Shown: positions 11,396-24,230 of the stretch, in pieces
Layout of the letters: the number at the start of each line of letters is the position of its first letter
How positions within the stretch are numbered: position 1 is the first letter of the stretch
Assembly: GCA_038503035.1 (NCBI GenBank)
Contig: JAVSML010021692.1
Coordinates: 434,001-498,000, forward strand
DNA: 64,000 bases
Source of the DNA: Crocodylus rhombifer
Lineage: Eukaryota > Chordata > Crocodylia > Crocodylidae
Direction of reading: 5' to 3'
Position numbers and translations under genes: made by a program
Notes under the pieces: generated by a model
Databases searched by the model: none
What the model saw: the letters and a program-made list of their open reading frames with translations, nothing else
Told to the model about the DNA's origin: nothing

Positions 11396-13690
11396 AGGGT
11401 ACATTTGCAAGCTGGGGTTCCCCGATTACTGACATGCTTCCCATGCAACACAAGCGAATCCCTCTGTAGAACCAGCATGCATTCCTGGCAGCATCATGGA
11501 GACCACCCCTATGGGAGATTCTGCCACTCTGAGCTTGAGAGCATGCAGGACAGGAAAATGCAGAAGACAATCCTTTGCAGAGGGATTTCAATTTACAAGT
11601 ATGAAAAAGCAAAGAGGGAGGGCACCCTGTGACAATGGTTATATACTCAGGACTTAAAAAGGCAAAAGATAGGGCAGGGTGGCACTTAGAGACTACTTGG
11701 TTCAGGGAAACATGATCTTTCTTAGGCAACACAGCCTACTGCTATGACATCTGCCAGCGCTGCCTACAAAAGCTCATGCCATTCTGCACCAGTTACTCTA
11801 AAGTGCCATCCTCCTCTATCTTCTGACTGACTTCACACTAAGATGGGTAACTACCTCACTGCTCAGGACTGTGCCTGGTTTCCTACAATCAGAGACCTGA
11901 TGAGTCTTGCATTCAAACTTGTCCAACTTTATCCCAACTACATAGCTAGTCTGATAAAAGACAGCAGCATAAGAAATTCTTGCCTCTCACAGGACTTAAG
12001 AGAAATACAAAGATATTATATATACACAAAAGTCACCCAATATAGCCATCAGAGTCTTGTAAGACAGTATGCAATAACTGTACATTTATAAATTACGTAC
12101 AATAATGTTATGGTCTAAAATTAAACAAATGATGTTCAAAAACTAATTTAGTGATATTCCAATGGAGAGACACAAGAGGCAGAGTTAAGGTTATTCATAT
12201 TGTGTGAATAGTATGTGCTTTCCATAGAATCTTACATGCCATATTTTGAAGTTTCAACATTAGATCCAAGGAGGCTAAAAACATTTGGCAGAGTTGCATA
12301 AATACTTGGAGTACGATTAAACTGAATCAAATGCTTATCTTGAACCAGTCACAAGAAAAAAAAAGTATAGTCCCTTGAAAAAAAAAAAAAAAGCATGCTG
12401 TTTGGGTTGCAACATTTAAATCGGATGACTCCAGAAGGTCCATTTTCAGGTCACAATAGATGGTTCTCTTAAAGAATTCCACCAACTTAAACATACAATA
12501 TTTTCTAGAAAGGACTCTGAAGTAGGTGCACAAAGAAAGAAATACAGAGATCAAAGCAGTCCTTGCAGTTCTAGTTCTAGATAAGAGATGCATACGGTAC
12601 TGCTAGAACTTCAACTCTACCCTCCCCCTTCCCTCTCTCCCCCCCCCCTCCAAACTACCAGGTCAGCAGCTTAATAGAAGAAAACACAACACCCAACTTA
12701 CAAAAGAAACAGAAAATCTGTCTATGAGGAAAGGAAAAAGGTTCTGGAGATACTGAAATGCACTCTATCCCGTAACTCTACTTGTTATTACATGTCAAAT
12801 ACCATTTCCTCTTCCCACCCCAAACGAAGGGTGAGTCTGATAACTAGGCTACAACAGTGGTAGTGGCACCCCCTCAAAAAACAAACCTAGAATGCTGGCA
12901 AGAAACAAACGCCCACAAATAGTCTGTTAAATGTTGGGGTGTGTAACTAAGATGGGGGGGGGGAAATAACAACAACAACACTGAAGTAATTTAATTATGG
13001 GACTAGTAGCTACAGCCATAAAGCCTACTCCCCCCATAAAACAAATTTTGAATCTATTCTTACACTTTCTGAAAGAATAAAGTATATTTCCTGACAAACA
13101 AAGATAAAACTGGAGTTTGGCTAATGATTTTTAGTTTTCTGCTAAAAGGAGAATGCAGCAAACAGCCAAACTGGTAAGGAGAGCTATTATGAACCTACAT
13201 CCTGTACTTTTAATTATTTTGACCAATTCCATGCCTTTTCCATAGCCAGTTCTACAATTGATCTATTTAAGTTTAAAGTATAGTATTCCAATTTCCTGAA
13301 ATGTTCTCAGAATTATTATCCATCAAGTATAGTTCCATGTGTTCTAGTTATTTGTATAGGTAGTGACAATACTGCAGACTGTCAGCAGAGGGTCCTCGGA
13401 TCTGAAGGAAAATGTTTCCAAGCAAACCACTTGGGAAACTTCGAAGAGCTGGATTAGGGGCTGCAGGGGGCGATTAGAAAACTAATTAACTAGGGTGTAA
13501 GGGAAACCTGATTTTCTTACTTCTAAAAGGTCTGAACATGTTCAGAAATTCTGTGTGGAAAAGGTATAGAAGAAAATGAGGGAAGATGGTAGAGAACTGC
13601 ACTATTTTTCCCCCCTTATTGTTAAATGTGTATGTTATAAGATACAGTTGTCAAATATGATGTCTAAGATTTACCCTAAATAAAATCTGA
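11396..13690. other. Mostly unique AT-rich sequence
   Basis: No gene recognised. The stretch 11,620-11,790 (GGGTGGCACTTAGAGACTA, then CTACAAAAGCTCATGCC) resembles the sauropsid repeat that reads GCTTATGC and GGTGCCAC in other copies, but it is degraded. Simple runs include A-tracts near 12,357 and 12,380, a C-run near 12,640 and a G-run near 12,953. Confidence 0.45.
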
Positions 13691-13794
13691 GGCACCTTTT
13701 GACGATGCATTGCGATTCCCCATTACAGTCTATTTGAATCTCCAAATCCGAAACAAATACTTGCTGCTTTGCATAGGCCTATTCAAGAACCTAG

Positions 13795-13985
13795 CTTAGA
13801 GGCCCCAACTGAGAATTACACTCAGCCGAGAACAAACAACAACAGTCCCTGCCTTAAGGAATTTAAAATAAGCATCTAAAAAGGTAGAAGGGGAAAGGAA
13901 AGGTCCAGCAAGATTAAGCAACATGGCCAAAGTCAAACAGAAGGTCAGCAACTGAGCCAAGAATCCAATCCAGGTTTCCTACCTA
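13795..13985 (+). mobile_element. MIR-like SINE fragment
   Basis: Reads CTTAGAGGCCCCAACTGAGA, then AACAGTCCCTGCCTTAAGGA, then GCAACATGGCCAAAGTCAAACAG and a CAGGTTTCCTACC end. This is the order of the sauropsid MIR-like repeat with a CORE-type segment. It is diverged and truncated. Confidence 0.6.
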
Positions 13986-13994
13986 GCAAAAAAA

Positions 13995-14220
13995 GTGGAG
14001 GCCAACCTTTTTTGGCAGGCACGCCACAAAATTAGCCTGGCACATCAAGTGCCACTGACCCTTTTTTCCTTCCCTGATCTACAGCTTTCAGTTTCTACCT
14101 CTGCGCTCCCTGCCAGATCAGATACTCTGCTTTCTACTCCATACTCTATCTGCTACCAGTGCTGCCTGTCTCCTGCCCAATCTGTTGTGCACCACACAGA
14201 GGGTGCCTGCCCCATGCTGC
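13995..14220. mobile_element. hAT-like element fragment, copy 1
   Basis: Begins GTGGAGGCCAACCTTTTTTG followed by GGCAGGCACGCC, a degraded hAT-like end similar to the one at 2516. It continues with blocks CTCCCTGCC, AGATCAGATACTCTGCTTTC and CAATCTGTTGTGCACCACAC, which recur diverged at 14,600-14,815. It stops abruptly where CR1 sequence begins. Confidence 0.55.
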
Positions 14221-14430
14221 ATGTTTACACTGTGAGGGTGGCCAGAGCCTGCAATAGGCTCCCCAAAGAGGTGGTGCTCTCACCTTCCCTGGAAATCTTC
14301 AAGAGACTGGATAGGCACCTGGCTGGGGTCTTATGACCCCTGCCACCCCCAGTGCTCCTTCCTGCCCATGGCAGGGGGTCAGACTAGACGATCTGTCCAG
14401 GTCCCTTCTAACTCATTAATTCTATGCTTT
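14221..14430 (+). mobile_element. CR1 3'-end fragment
   Basis: The start encodes the CR1 ORF2 C-terminus (TVRVARACNRLPKEVVLSPS, FKRLDRHLAG) ending at TGA near 14,335. The CR1 tail follows: GGGGGTCAGACTAGACGATC, GGTCCCTTCTAACTC and a TTCTATG end. It is flanked by two copies of one hAT-like family. Confidence 0.85.
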
Positions 14431-14599
14431 GTTATCATACATGAACCCCTAAAGAGTTTAAAAATACTCTCACTGCAATGAAACTAAGTAGATTTACAAA
14501 TAAACATATTTAACATTTGACAAATATATTTGATGTTTACTAGACAAGATAATTGTTTTTTAATCTTTCCCCTCAGTGCTTATATTCAAGATTATTTGC

Positions 14600-14822
14600 A
14601 ACAGGTGTGCCATAATTTAGCCCCACACCTTCCCCAAGTGCCCTTTCCCAATCTGCTGCCTGACCAAGCTGCTCTTCTTCCTGCTTCCTCCTCTGTGCTC
14701 CCTGACTAAATCTGATGCTCTGCTTTCTTCTCCCTGCCCTGCCTGCCCCCTCCCCAATCTGCTGTGTACCACATAAAGGCTGCCTGTGCCACTTGTGGCA
14801 CCCATTCTACTGTACAAAGCAT
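14600..14822. mobile_element. hAT-like element fragment, copy 2
   Basis: Parallel to 13,995-14,220: starts near CAACAGGTGTGCCATAATTT and shares CTCCCTGAC, TCTGATGCTCTGCTTTC, CAATCTGCTGTGTACCACA and a closing GTGCCACTTGTGGCACCC. It is either the second half or a second copy of the family interrupted by the CR1 piece. Confidence 0.5.
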
Positions 14823-17800
14823 TTCTAAAAGAGTTATAGTTCATCTTTTACAAGAACTGATTTTAATGTACTAAGCATTCCTCCCTTATGTCTTCTTCCA
14901 CTCCTAAAAAATAAAAAAACCCTGCTAGAAACAAGATTCTTCTCGCTTCTAAATTTTACAAGCATTTTCCCCCACATCCTCATATCTTTACTAATACTTC
15001 ATTTGTCCTTATATTCCTTTGACTCTGGCTACATTTGTAAGCATCTATATTACTAAATTACTAACTGTGGAAAGACTACAGTGTAAAAAACCTTGACAGT
15101 CCAGTGAAAAATCTAGTACGCAGGGAAAGGGTTCATATAATAATAATTTCAAGCAACCATTTTTTATTTGTTATTAGGAATATAAAATTAACACCAAAAG
15201 TCTGAATCCTCAAAAGTCATTCAAGTACTGTATAATACATTAGAAATTTAAGAAACTGCTAAGTAAATCAAACTCAAATTTTTGCAAGAAAGGGACACCA
15301 TCCTTGGTGGGTTGGGGGAGCGGGGGAGGGGCAGAGTCTCTCAAGATTTTGTACTCAAGACGAACACTATTACTATAAAAAAACAAAATTACTTATTGCA
15401 CGTTCACTAGCCTGGTAATTGCAGATTAAACTTTGTCTTTTACATTTACAAGAGGACACAATTTATGAACTGATATGGGGAGCTTCTTCCTTAGGCTGCA
15501 ACATAAGTTTTACCAGTGACAAAGCTGCTGATGCTCTCACAGGCTTCAACGTCAGCATCTCCCTTCAAATATCCCAGGACAGCAAGAAGCTATAGACAAG
15601 TCATGACAACTTGACACAGCCCCGGAGAATATAGTCAGGACCAGATCCAGGAATGGTGAGGGGGCACAGCTGTACATGCACACCGAGTTCTGAGATCACT
15701 GCTCAATCAGGGCTCCTGCCAGAGCTCCATGCGGGCAGTGAGCTCTGAGCTTGCCGGCTGATTCAGGGGCACTCTGGGGCCCAGAGGGTACACACTTCTG
15801 CTGTTTGTCTTTTCCTCTCTCTATGTCCCCAGTGAATCTGGGAGCAAGGAAAAGGTTGGGAGATGAGTAGCAACAGCAGCACTCTCCCCCTGAGCTCTAG
15901 GGCCACACAAAAGTAGTACAGCCAAATGAGAGTGCAACCCCACTAGGCAGTCAAGCAACAGGAGACGGAGGAATTGAGAGGATGGGACAAAAGGAGCCTT
16001 CAGCACTTCCTGAACTACATGGCGTTTAGGAAGAACTGCAAATTGAGTGAAGCCTTTGCAAAGTCCGAGGAATTATAGTGGTTCTCAGTAAGGACATTTC
16101 AACTCTTCAGGACTCCTCGGTAGATCTCATGCTGAGTTTAGAAGTCAGGGAGCCTTATCCAAAGTTGATCATATCTGAAATAAAAAAAATATCTAGGAAA
16201 AAGAAATAAGAGAATCAAGCTATATTTATATATGTTGTTGCTTTTAGGCACTCCCACGAAGATGGCCCAAAATATCTACCAGGGGGATATGGAGCAGGAA
16301 TTATCCTTCTATTTCCTAGGTGCGATAACAGCTTTTGTTAGTCACCTATCTGGGCTTCAGACTGGTGAAGTGTGTCCTATATAACAAACTGCAGCAAGTT
16401 ATCCCACTTTCAAGTTAAAACTCCATTTAAAGAATGAATTTATCAGAGAAACAAGGGGCACTGTAGCCACAGATATAATGTTAGGAATGAGAGGAAGGAG
16501 GGAAAAAAAAAAAAGGGGGGTCTCCATCAGCCCAGGGAACCACCTGAGGCAAAAAAAATAAAAAAATCAAGATCATCACTGTCCTACCCAATCTCTGTAT
16601 ACTTTTACCTGCAGTTCCTAAAGTTGAAATACAGGGAGGAGAGACATACATTAGGGGGACTTCACAGAGAAATGAAGACAATGACCATACTAGGCACCAT
16701 CTTCTTAAAAACTACAAAATCTGGTGAAATTGATAGTTTCTGCCCCAGTGTCAATTTTTCAGACTTGCTAAAAGACTTTTCAGACAACAGAAATTACAAC
16801 CTAAATAAGGTATCTTCAGCTTATTTTGGCATTCTGTCCAAAAATCAGAATATCAGTTTTCACATCCAATCTCTAATAGATAAGACAAGACACTGCTAGC
16901 ACGTCCTCCATTCTTATCAGCCCCACCTGGTTTTTCATTTACATTTGGAATACCAGAGAGGCAGCTTCACTGCCTGAAAGGTCAGCAATGGTGCACCAGT
17001 TTCCTGCCTGATCCCATTCACCGGAGAGGACTGAATCAGTAGTGATGCTGGTCCGTGCAGGAGCACTTCTAAAAAGAATCAATGGCTTTTCCCTCTATTC
17101 AAGAATAGCCAACCCTTAGAGTCAGGCCCACAGAGCTCTATTGTGCAACTGTAATGAAAGCCAGGAGTCACAGCCTTTTACTGCATTCTTTTACCCTTCT
17201 GTTTCAAAGTGCAAGCTGCAAAATATAAGACTCTAGCTACTGTTAATGCAATTAAGGACAAGACTGATATGATGCCCTGAAGTATAACTGCTGTGTGCAG
17301 AAATCAGAATTTTAGACCTGGAATGTCTGTCTCCACAACGCAAGAGAGAGACAGAACTCTCCTCAATGAAAAAGGAAGTAGAATTACTAGCTGATAATAT
17401 TAAAGATCTGGAAATCAGGAGCCAGAGGACAAATCTACATGTCTTGGTGTTCAGGCAAAGTTATTAAAGAGGACAACTGCATAAAATTCATATAAACTGA
17501 TCTAAAGTTGTTCTTGTCCAATGCTCCACAAAGAGTGTGCGCACAGAGCTCTAAGGTCACAGCCTGCAGAAAGTGACCCTCCCTAAGCCTTCAAAGCAAA
17601 ATTTTCAATATCAAAATAAAAAAAATTAACATAAACTAGAAAATTGAGGCAAATATTAAGCTGGGCTTAAAGGCGTCTATTTGGCACTCTGCAAGGCCAA
17701 TTTAATATTTCAAGAAGATGCAGGTTTGTTTGGTTTTCAATGATTATGAGACCTAGAGGTGTTCATCAGGAAGCAAGAACTTTCACCCCTGCCTTCCCAG

Positions 17801-18374
17801 TCACCAGGAGTCCAATTCATGAAGGAAACAACAGCAGAAATCAGTTGAAACAGGTGCTGCTATATGGTTGGTGAAAAAGGTGTGGAGAGATATAATCAAT
17901 TTGTCATTGCAATACATGCAGGTAAAATCCTGGCTGTTTAAGTGGGAAAGGGTGGGTTGGGGGCATAATTTAACCTAACGCCAAACCAGAGGGGGGAGGG
18001 GAGTGAAGGCAACTGTACTGCTTACCCAAGATAAAAAAACCTCTCTCTGGACAATCCCCATTGTTAAAGTTGAAGGGGGAAAAAAATGCTAGTCTTAAAT
18101 GTAGCAAATCTACATCATAAATCCATCTGAGGGGGACATGAAGGGAAACACTTTGTTCCCCATCCTGCAACTAACCATGGTGTGCAGAGGGGCAGATTAA
18201 GAAAAAATAAAGAGAGAAGTAATAATTGAGATTAACAGAAAAATAGCACTTAGACAGAGCAAGCCTATAAAATCAAAACAAAAAAGTCAACTCCTTGTGG
18301 TTACAGGTCTGATGGGGGGCAACATAATAGCTCTTATGACTTCCATTATGCTCCTAATGAAGATTTGCTAAAAT
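14823..18374. other. Non-coding stretch with no clear element
   Basis: Mostly AT-rich. A GC-richer patch at 15,600-15,830 shares phrases such as CCAGATCCAGGAATGGTGAGG with the fold-back element at 44.8-45.5 kb and may be a fragment of that family. An open frame at 16,624-16,899 has no recognisable domain and I do not call it a gene. Confidence 0.4.
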
Positions 18375-19709
18375 TAGAGGTGCACCAATACATCAGACCT
18401 GTAAAAGAAAATTGACATTACTGGCAACTGGCCTGATAAAAGAAAATTGACATTACTGGCAACTGGCCGTTTTTGGCTGATGTGACCAATGTCGCCAGTA
18501 AGAGCCACGTGCATGCACGCAGCCACAGCATGCACAAAGCCAGGAGTGCAAACCAGCTGTACGGAGACCAGTGTCTGGCCAATAAGTCTGTGCAGGGAGG
18601 GAAGGGGCATGGGGGAGGCAGATCCAGGCCCCCCACCCCCCAACAGTGAGGGAGGAAATGGAGCAGCAGCAGCAGAGGCAGAAACTGTATAGCCAGGGCA
18701 GGGCGGGATGGGGTACAGCTCAGAGTCTTGGCTCATCAGAGTGTGCAGATGGGGCGAGGGCAGGTTTGGAGGCTATGTCAGCCTCTTCCCAGTGTGGGGG
18801 CTGGGCAGGACAGGTTAGGTTTGGCAGCAGTGGTGCTGGGAGGGGGGCTACAGGGGGACTACAGAGAACTTTGGGGTAGCTGTAACTGCTTCCCCCCTCC
18901 CCCCATGTAGCTGCCTGCCCCACCCAAAGCACAGCCCGGGCCCAGGCTCCCCACCAGAAAGAGGCCAGCACAGCCCCCAGCCCTGAACGTGCAGTGGACA
19001 GCTCAGCCTCACCCCATGCACAGATCTGGGAGTCACATGCCCCACCCACAGGTGTTGCCTTTCGCTCAGAAGCTCTGTGCTGGCTGCACATCCTTTGTCC
19101 ACTCCACAGCAGGACGATCCGAAGCAGGGGCAGCAAGGGGGGGCTATAGCCACCCCAGAATTCCCCCTACAGTTACACCATTGCTCACCCCGCACAGTTG
19201 AGCCTGCCTCACCCCAGCCTGCAGCCCTGGCCCAGGCCTCTACCAGGAAAAGCTGGCACAGCCCCTAGCCCTGAGCCCACAGTGGGCATCCTGCCTTTGT
19301 CCCAGCCACAAATCTGGGGGGGAGCACACGCCCCCCATGCCTCCCTCAGTGGTGCACACAGCAGCAGGGAGCTGCCCCTCTCAACCCCACCCCCCACATC
19401 CCCTGGATGAGACATCCATGGCTCCACCCTAATCCCAGCCCCAAGGTCAAATCCACCACCCTGGCTGGGCAGTGCCTGCCCCCTTACTCCACTCTCTCCC
19501 TCACCATGATGGCCTCAATCTGCCTCCCCCATTCCTCTTCACTGCCCTACGCCCCTTTCCCCCACCTCAGACTTACCAGCAGAACACTGTTCTCCAAGCT
19601 GCCGGGCTGCATTCCTGTAAACTGGCTGTTGGATAATTATTGGCTAACGTGGCTGGTTAATAATCAGCTATCAGTATTGGCCAAGAAAATCTTTATTAGT
19701 GCATCCCTA
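18375..19709. mobile_element. Non-autonomous TIR element (TAGAGGTGCACCAATA ends)
   Basis: About 1.34 kb. The left end TAGAGGTGCACCAATA and right end TATTAGTGCATCCCTA are imperfect reverse complements. The centre is GC-rich and contains two diverged direct copies of one block (about 18,910-19,060 and 19,200-19,350, both with GGCCCAGGC, ACCAG, CAGCACAGCCCC-like and CACAGATCTGG/CACAAATCTGG). Flanking octamers match only partly (5 of 8). No transposase was found; the many frames open through the GC-rich core are not genes. Probably hAT-like. Confidence 0.65.
18403..18468. repeat. 31-bp perfect direct repeat, 35-bp period
   Basis: 18403-18433 and 18438-18468 are identical over 31 bp (AAAAGAAAATTGACATTACT then GGCAACTGGCC), separated by TGAT. 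It lies just inside the left end of the surrounding TIR element. Confidence 0.9.
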
Positions 19710-21089
19710 ACTATATTCTCACTGATACAGCTTCTATGAATAAGATCACCAGATGTACCTCTGGCCCTACCAGTATTTCAGTTCATAACTCTTCTGAAAT
19801 ATATAGTCACTTTATGACAGATAAGCAGTAACAGGAAAACTTAGTATGCACAGAATTCTAAGGCAAAAAAACTGGAAGAGTTTCTTTAATTTTTTCTATC
19901 ACTGTAAAATTCAGCAGCACAACAATCTACCCAAGACTTCACCCTTAATATTCTGAGATGCTGCCAAAGCAGTTATTATTTATTTATTAGAGTTATATCT
20001 GTTCTTCCCAACAAAGACTCAGGACAGCTTACAGTGAGACAACAAAATATCTTATGAAATACGAGAACGAACAAAAAAACAAAGCAAGGAAACAAAAATA
20101 ATTTATAAGAGCAAGTAGAGTATCAAGAATTAAAACAGGAATCCCTTAAATAATATCCTGCCCAGACTTGCTATCTAAATGCCTGCCCCAAAAGGAAGGG
20201 CTTACAGCACATCCAGAAGATGTCGCCCAAGCCTTAGCCTGGACAAATCATTAGAGGCACACTCACTGAAATGATTAATGAAGAAAGCTTAAAACAACAA
20301 CTGGCAGGTATGTATGTACAGCTCAAAAATGCAGACATCTTCAAAAACTCTTAGAAAAGGGTCATTTCATTAGAACTGATCAAAATTAGGGGGAAGACAG
20401 CTGAAACTGAAATAGAAAAAAAGGACAGAAAAACAAATTAGATCCTCTACGAAATACTTTTATGAAAAAAGTAGTAAAGGAAATAAAGCGGTATCTAGGC
20501 TTCTTAAAAAGCCAAGACAAATTATATGATGTAAAATAAAGCTACACAAAAGAACAGCACTTCCCATGCAGAACAGACACGACTGGAAGATGTTTCTTTA
20601 ACACAGCAGTTACGAACTTTAAAAGATTCAAGGCATCCCTCAGACTCAAAACATGCTTCAAAAAAATGCCAACTTCTAGCTTTTACATTTGTTTTTTGAC
20701 TACAGAACAATAATAGAGAAATTCTTATGTTGCAAAGAACTCAGAAAGGCCACAACAGATTAGAATTTTTTTTAACACTATAGATTCCTATTTGCATCTA
20801 GGTTTTATCTTGTAAACTATGTGTATTCATCTGCAAACCCAATACTGCTAATATTCCACAACACCGTTAAAAGGATCTCACAGCACCCTGGTGGCTAATC
20901 ACTGCTATAATCCTGCAAAAACATAGGGAAGACATTAAGAGTGATTTTTGGTAAGTAAAAATACCTTCCCAAACATGAAAAATTTGGGAAGTTTGGGAGG
21001 GGGAGGGGGGTATTAAAATGGTATCTTTCAGATAAAACTGCAGTTTTATATGCATGGTTTTTTGTTTTTTGTTTTTTTACCTTTTTCTA
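19710..21089. other. AT-rich stretch with one degraded repeat
   Basis: Around 19,975-20,240 the phrases TTATTTATTTATTAGAG, CAACAAAGACTCAGGACAGC and TTACAGTGAGACAACAAAAT recall an old dispersed sauropsid repeat. I see nothing else that can be supported. Confidence 0.4.
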
Positions 21090-21820
21090 CAAAAATATGG
21101 CCTGCAGGCTGGGTCACCAAGGGATTTTATCCAACCCATAGTGGGTCCCTCAGCCCCACCTGGCCCTGGCATGGGGGCAGCCCAGGATGTGGCACATGCG
21201 GATGGTCCCACTGCCCACAACTGTGCAGCAGGGTTGAGGCAGCCCAGCTGACAGCAGTTCTTTCTGGCTGCTGCTGCCAAACCCTGCACCCACTGCTAGG
21301 AGTTCCTGATGAAGCTGGTAAGCAAGCATGCTCAGCCGGGTGGATGGGATGGGGCTGCAGGTGAGTGGGAAGCAGCATTCAACAGAAGAACAGGTGACCA
21401 GGCCAGGGATTGCAGGGCAGTGACAGTGCGGGGCCAGGGCCTGGGGCAGAGCCATGATCTGCTCCCCAGATGGTGGCTCTGCCCTGGCCCCTGTCTCTGT
21501 ACTGTCATTGCTCTGTGATCCCTGCCTGTCATTGCTCTGCCCTGGCCCTGCCTGTCCACCCCACTCCTAAACACCACTCCCTGCCAACCTGTGACCCCAC
21601 CCTATATGACTGAGCGCACCCTGCTCGCAGGGTTCTCAGGCGAGACTCCAGGGAAAGCCAGCCTGCCCACTCCATTTGGTACTCCTGGCATTGGGCGTGG
21701 GGAGGACAGGCCTGGGCCAGATAAGATCAACTCCTGTCTCATTCCCCATCTTTCCCCCCACCCGGCAACTCACCAAGACTCTGTAAATGGCGTTCCAGCC
21801 CAAATAATTGCTCACCCCTG
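21090..21820. mobile_element. hAT-like element, long relative of the copy at 27,327
   Basis: The right end reads CCAAATAATTGCTCACCCCTG, the inverted form of the end of the 187-bp element at 27,327. The left end, AAAAATATGGCCTGCAGGCTGG, corresponds to the other end of that element (reverse complement AAAAATGCATCCTGTGGGCTG). It is therefore a longer copy of the same family in opposite orientation. The left terminal CAGGGG is degraded and no clear target duplication was found. The core is GC-rich and non-coding. Confidence 0.6.
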
Positions 21821-23560
21821 TTGTACCCCATACAGAGCCATATTAGTTTTGAAATGCTTTTGATACACCTAGGGGGAACTTCCCCAACTTTAAAAAAAAA
21901 AAAAAAAAAAGAACCTGGGTCAAATACCTTTAAACTGATCCCAATATAAGAAGGGAAATTAAATCCTTCAAAAAGAAAACTTCAAGTTCAGGCATGCATC
22001 TCAATGGACTCCACAATTTTGCATGGCTTAAGAATCCATCTTCAGCAAGTTATTACTCTGGACTTGAAACAAAAGTAAATAATAGCATTGCACTTCACAT
22101 CTACGACACAATTCCTTAAAAATTATTTTGCACATTTTAGCAAGGGAGTTATCTGAATAAAAATAAGAGCAAGATGCCATGACTCACTGTGGTTCAGAAA
22201 TAAATCAACGTGTCAAGGAAATATATTCATATCCAAGAACATGTATATATGCAGGCAGTTCTCACAAATTATGCTTTACAAGATAAGGCTAGAGATATAC
22301 CATCCATTCTGTACAAATGCTGCAAATGCTAGCTGAATTCAAATAGGAAATTTAAAAATTCAAAAGAACTGTTGATGCCGGATGGTCTTAAGGTTAAAGG
22401 CTGGAGTCATGGAAACAGGATGGTACATGGATTGGTTTCAGAGCACTATACTTTCCTATCTTAATAGGATGTTCACTGACATGTCTCCTCCTGCTGTAGG
22501 TCATCTTTCACAAATCCTGTATCTGGAGTTTACAGAAGACTCAACTAATGTTGGCTGCTTCAAGCACTGGGATAGAGTAAGAGATCTTCTGATTAATAAC
22601 AATGTTCTATACTGCACACACAAGTAGAGAGGTAGTAACCCATGTTAGTCTGAAAGACAGAAGGCAGGACAGAGTAGTGTCCAAGAAACTAACTGGTTCA
22701 GAGACGCATACATTTCTATAGGTGACAAAGTAGACTGTTGACTACAAAAGCCTCTGTGCCTTTCTCCCTGAACCAGTTGAGTGTGTAAGGTGCCACCCTG
22801 CCCGCCCTTCTATACTACACACACATTTTACAAAATATGAGGAAGAGAACTGTAAGTTTGTTTAGTGTGTATCCCTTTCCTCAAGGATATGAGCAAGGGC
22901 AGACATTAAACTAAAGCTATAGTATATTTAGAGAACAGTAGTCTATAGTAAAATTGTAGTAATTAAAGTTTGTAGAGTTTATATTATTACATCTTTTAAA
23001 CTTGTGTCTTTGAAGAAAGACATGGTCAGGTTCCTGAAAGATGAAGGAAAAGAAAACAAATACGTTTCAGAGCACAAGCCTCAAAAGATTGGTGCGCAGG
23101 TTCACAGTAATCACATGGAAGGAACAAAACATAAAATTACTTCATTTCACAAAGAACTGTTTGTTTAAACTGAACAAAATGCTAGATTGCCTAGTCATAT
23201 GGCCAAGTTCTCATTCACTAACAATGCTAGAAATACAAATATTGCAGGAGAAATGTTCAAATACAAAACTTTGGTGAACATTAAAAAAAAATTATGAGAA
23301 AATTCTTATTTTACATTAAAATTTACAATATTTTCAGAAACAAACAAAATCAGATGGTGGGGCCATGTTTCACTTGTGAGCAGAAACAGACATCACCTTT
23401 CATCTTTGTGCCACCATAAAAAAAATGTTATGCCTGCAAAGGTCAAACAATCAGACGCTCAGGCCCCTTGTCATGTCACTAATGCTCAACATTTGTGGCC
23501 ACAATAAAGGTGATATTAATTTGTGCTACTTTTTAGCAGCAGATTTCTGTTTGGTTTGTG
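21821..23560. other. AT-rich stretch with one dispersed-repeat fragment
   Basis: 22,625-22,800 contains GGTAGTAACCCATGTTAGTC, then GACAAAGTAGACTGTTGACT, then GTAAGGTGCCACCCTG. It looks like the sauropsid repeat also seen at 9995-10070, mostly inverted. The rest is unassigned. An A-run of about 20 lies near 21,891-21,910. Confidence 0.45.
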
Positions 23561-24230
23561 GCAGGAGTGTGGGCAACCCAGAGCTACCTGTATTCTCCAG
23601 GTGCCCCAGGCAGGTGCTCTGTGGGCTTGAGACACCAAATCCTAACTACCCCAGGAGTTTCCACATAGGATTGGGCCCCTTAAGCCCTTGGAGTACCTGT
23701 CCAGCCTTCCCAGATTAGGGAAGCTCCCCATGGAATCTCTGGGCATGTCTCCAAAAGCAGAGAAGCTTGGGGTTTCCCCAAATGTCTTACACAGAAGTGT
23801 AAGCAGCTTACACAGAAGCACACCCAGGAAACCACAATTTTCTCTGTTTATACAGACACATCCCAAGATTCTCTGGGGTACCTCTCTGAAAGCAGGGAAA
23901 GCCTGTCAGGTGCTCAGGGGGGTGGGGAGGAAGGACTGGAGGAGTCTGATCCTGCACAGGAATTCTTCAGGTGCACAGGACAGGACCCCTGAAGCCTTGG
24001 GAGAATGCATGGCGCACTGTCTCACCCGCTGGCACTGCAGGACAACAGGTGATGCATGTTTCACCCATATCAGCTGCTCTGGGACACATCCTGGCACAAC
24101 TGGCCCACTTCATTTGGTGACGTCTATTTCTAGTTTGTGTTGGAACAATGCCTCTGAGGCTATACGAAGTCATACATTTAAAAGTGCTCGAAATGCAGTG
24201 TGGGCCCTATGTACCTAAGGGAGCACCTTC
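23561..24230. repeat. GC-richer repetitive stretch, related to 10,230-10,440
   Basis: Shares with 10.2-10.4 kb the order CCTAACTACCCC, GAGTTTCC, AGGATTGGGCCCCTTAAG, CCTTGGAGTACCTG. A partly inverted repetition of this block lies at 23,930-24,000. No ORF here is convincing. Confidence 0.35.
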
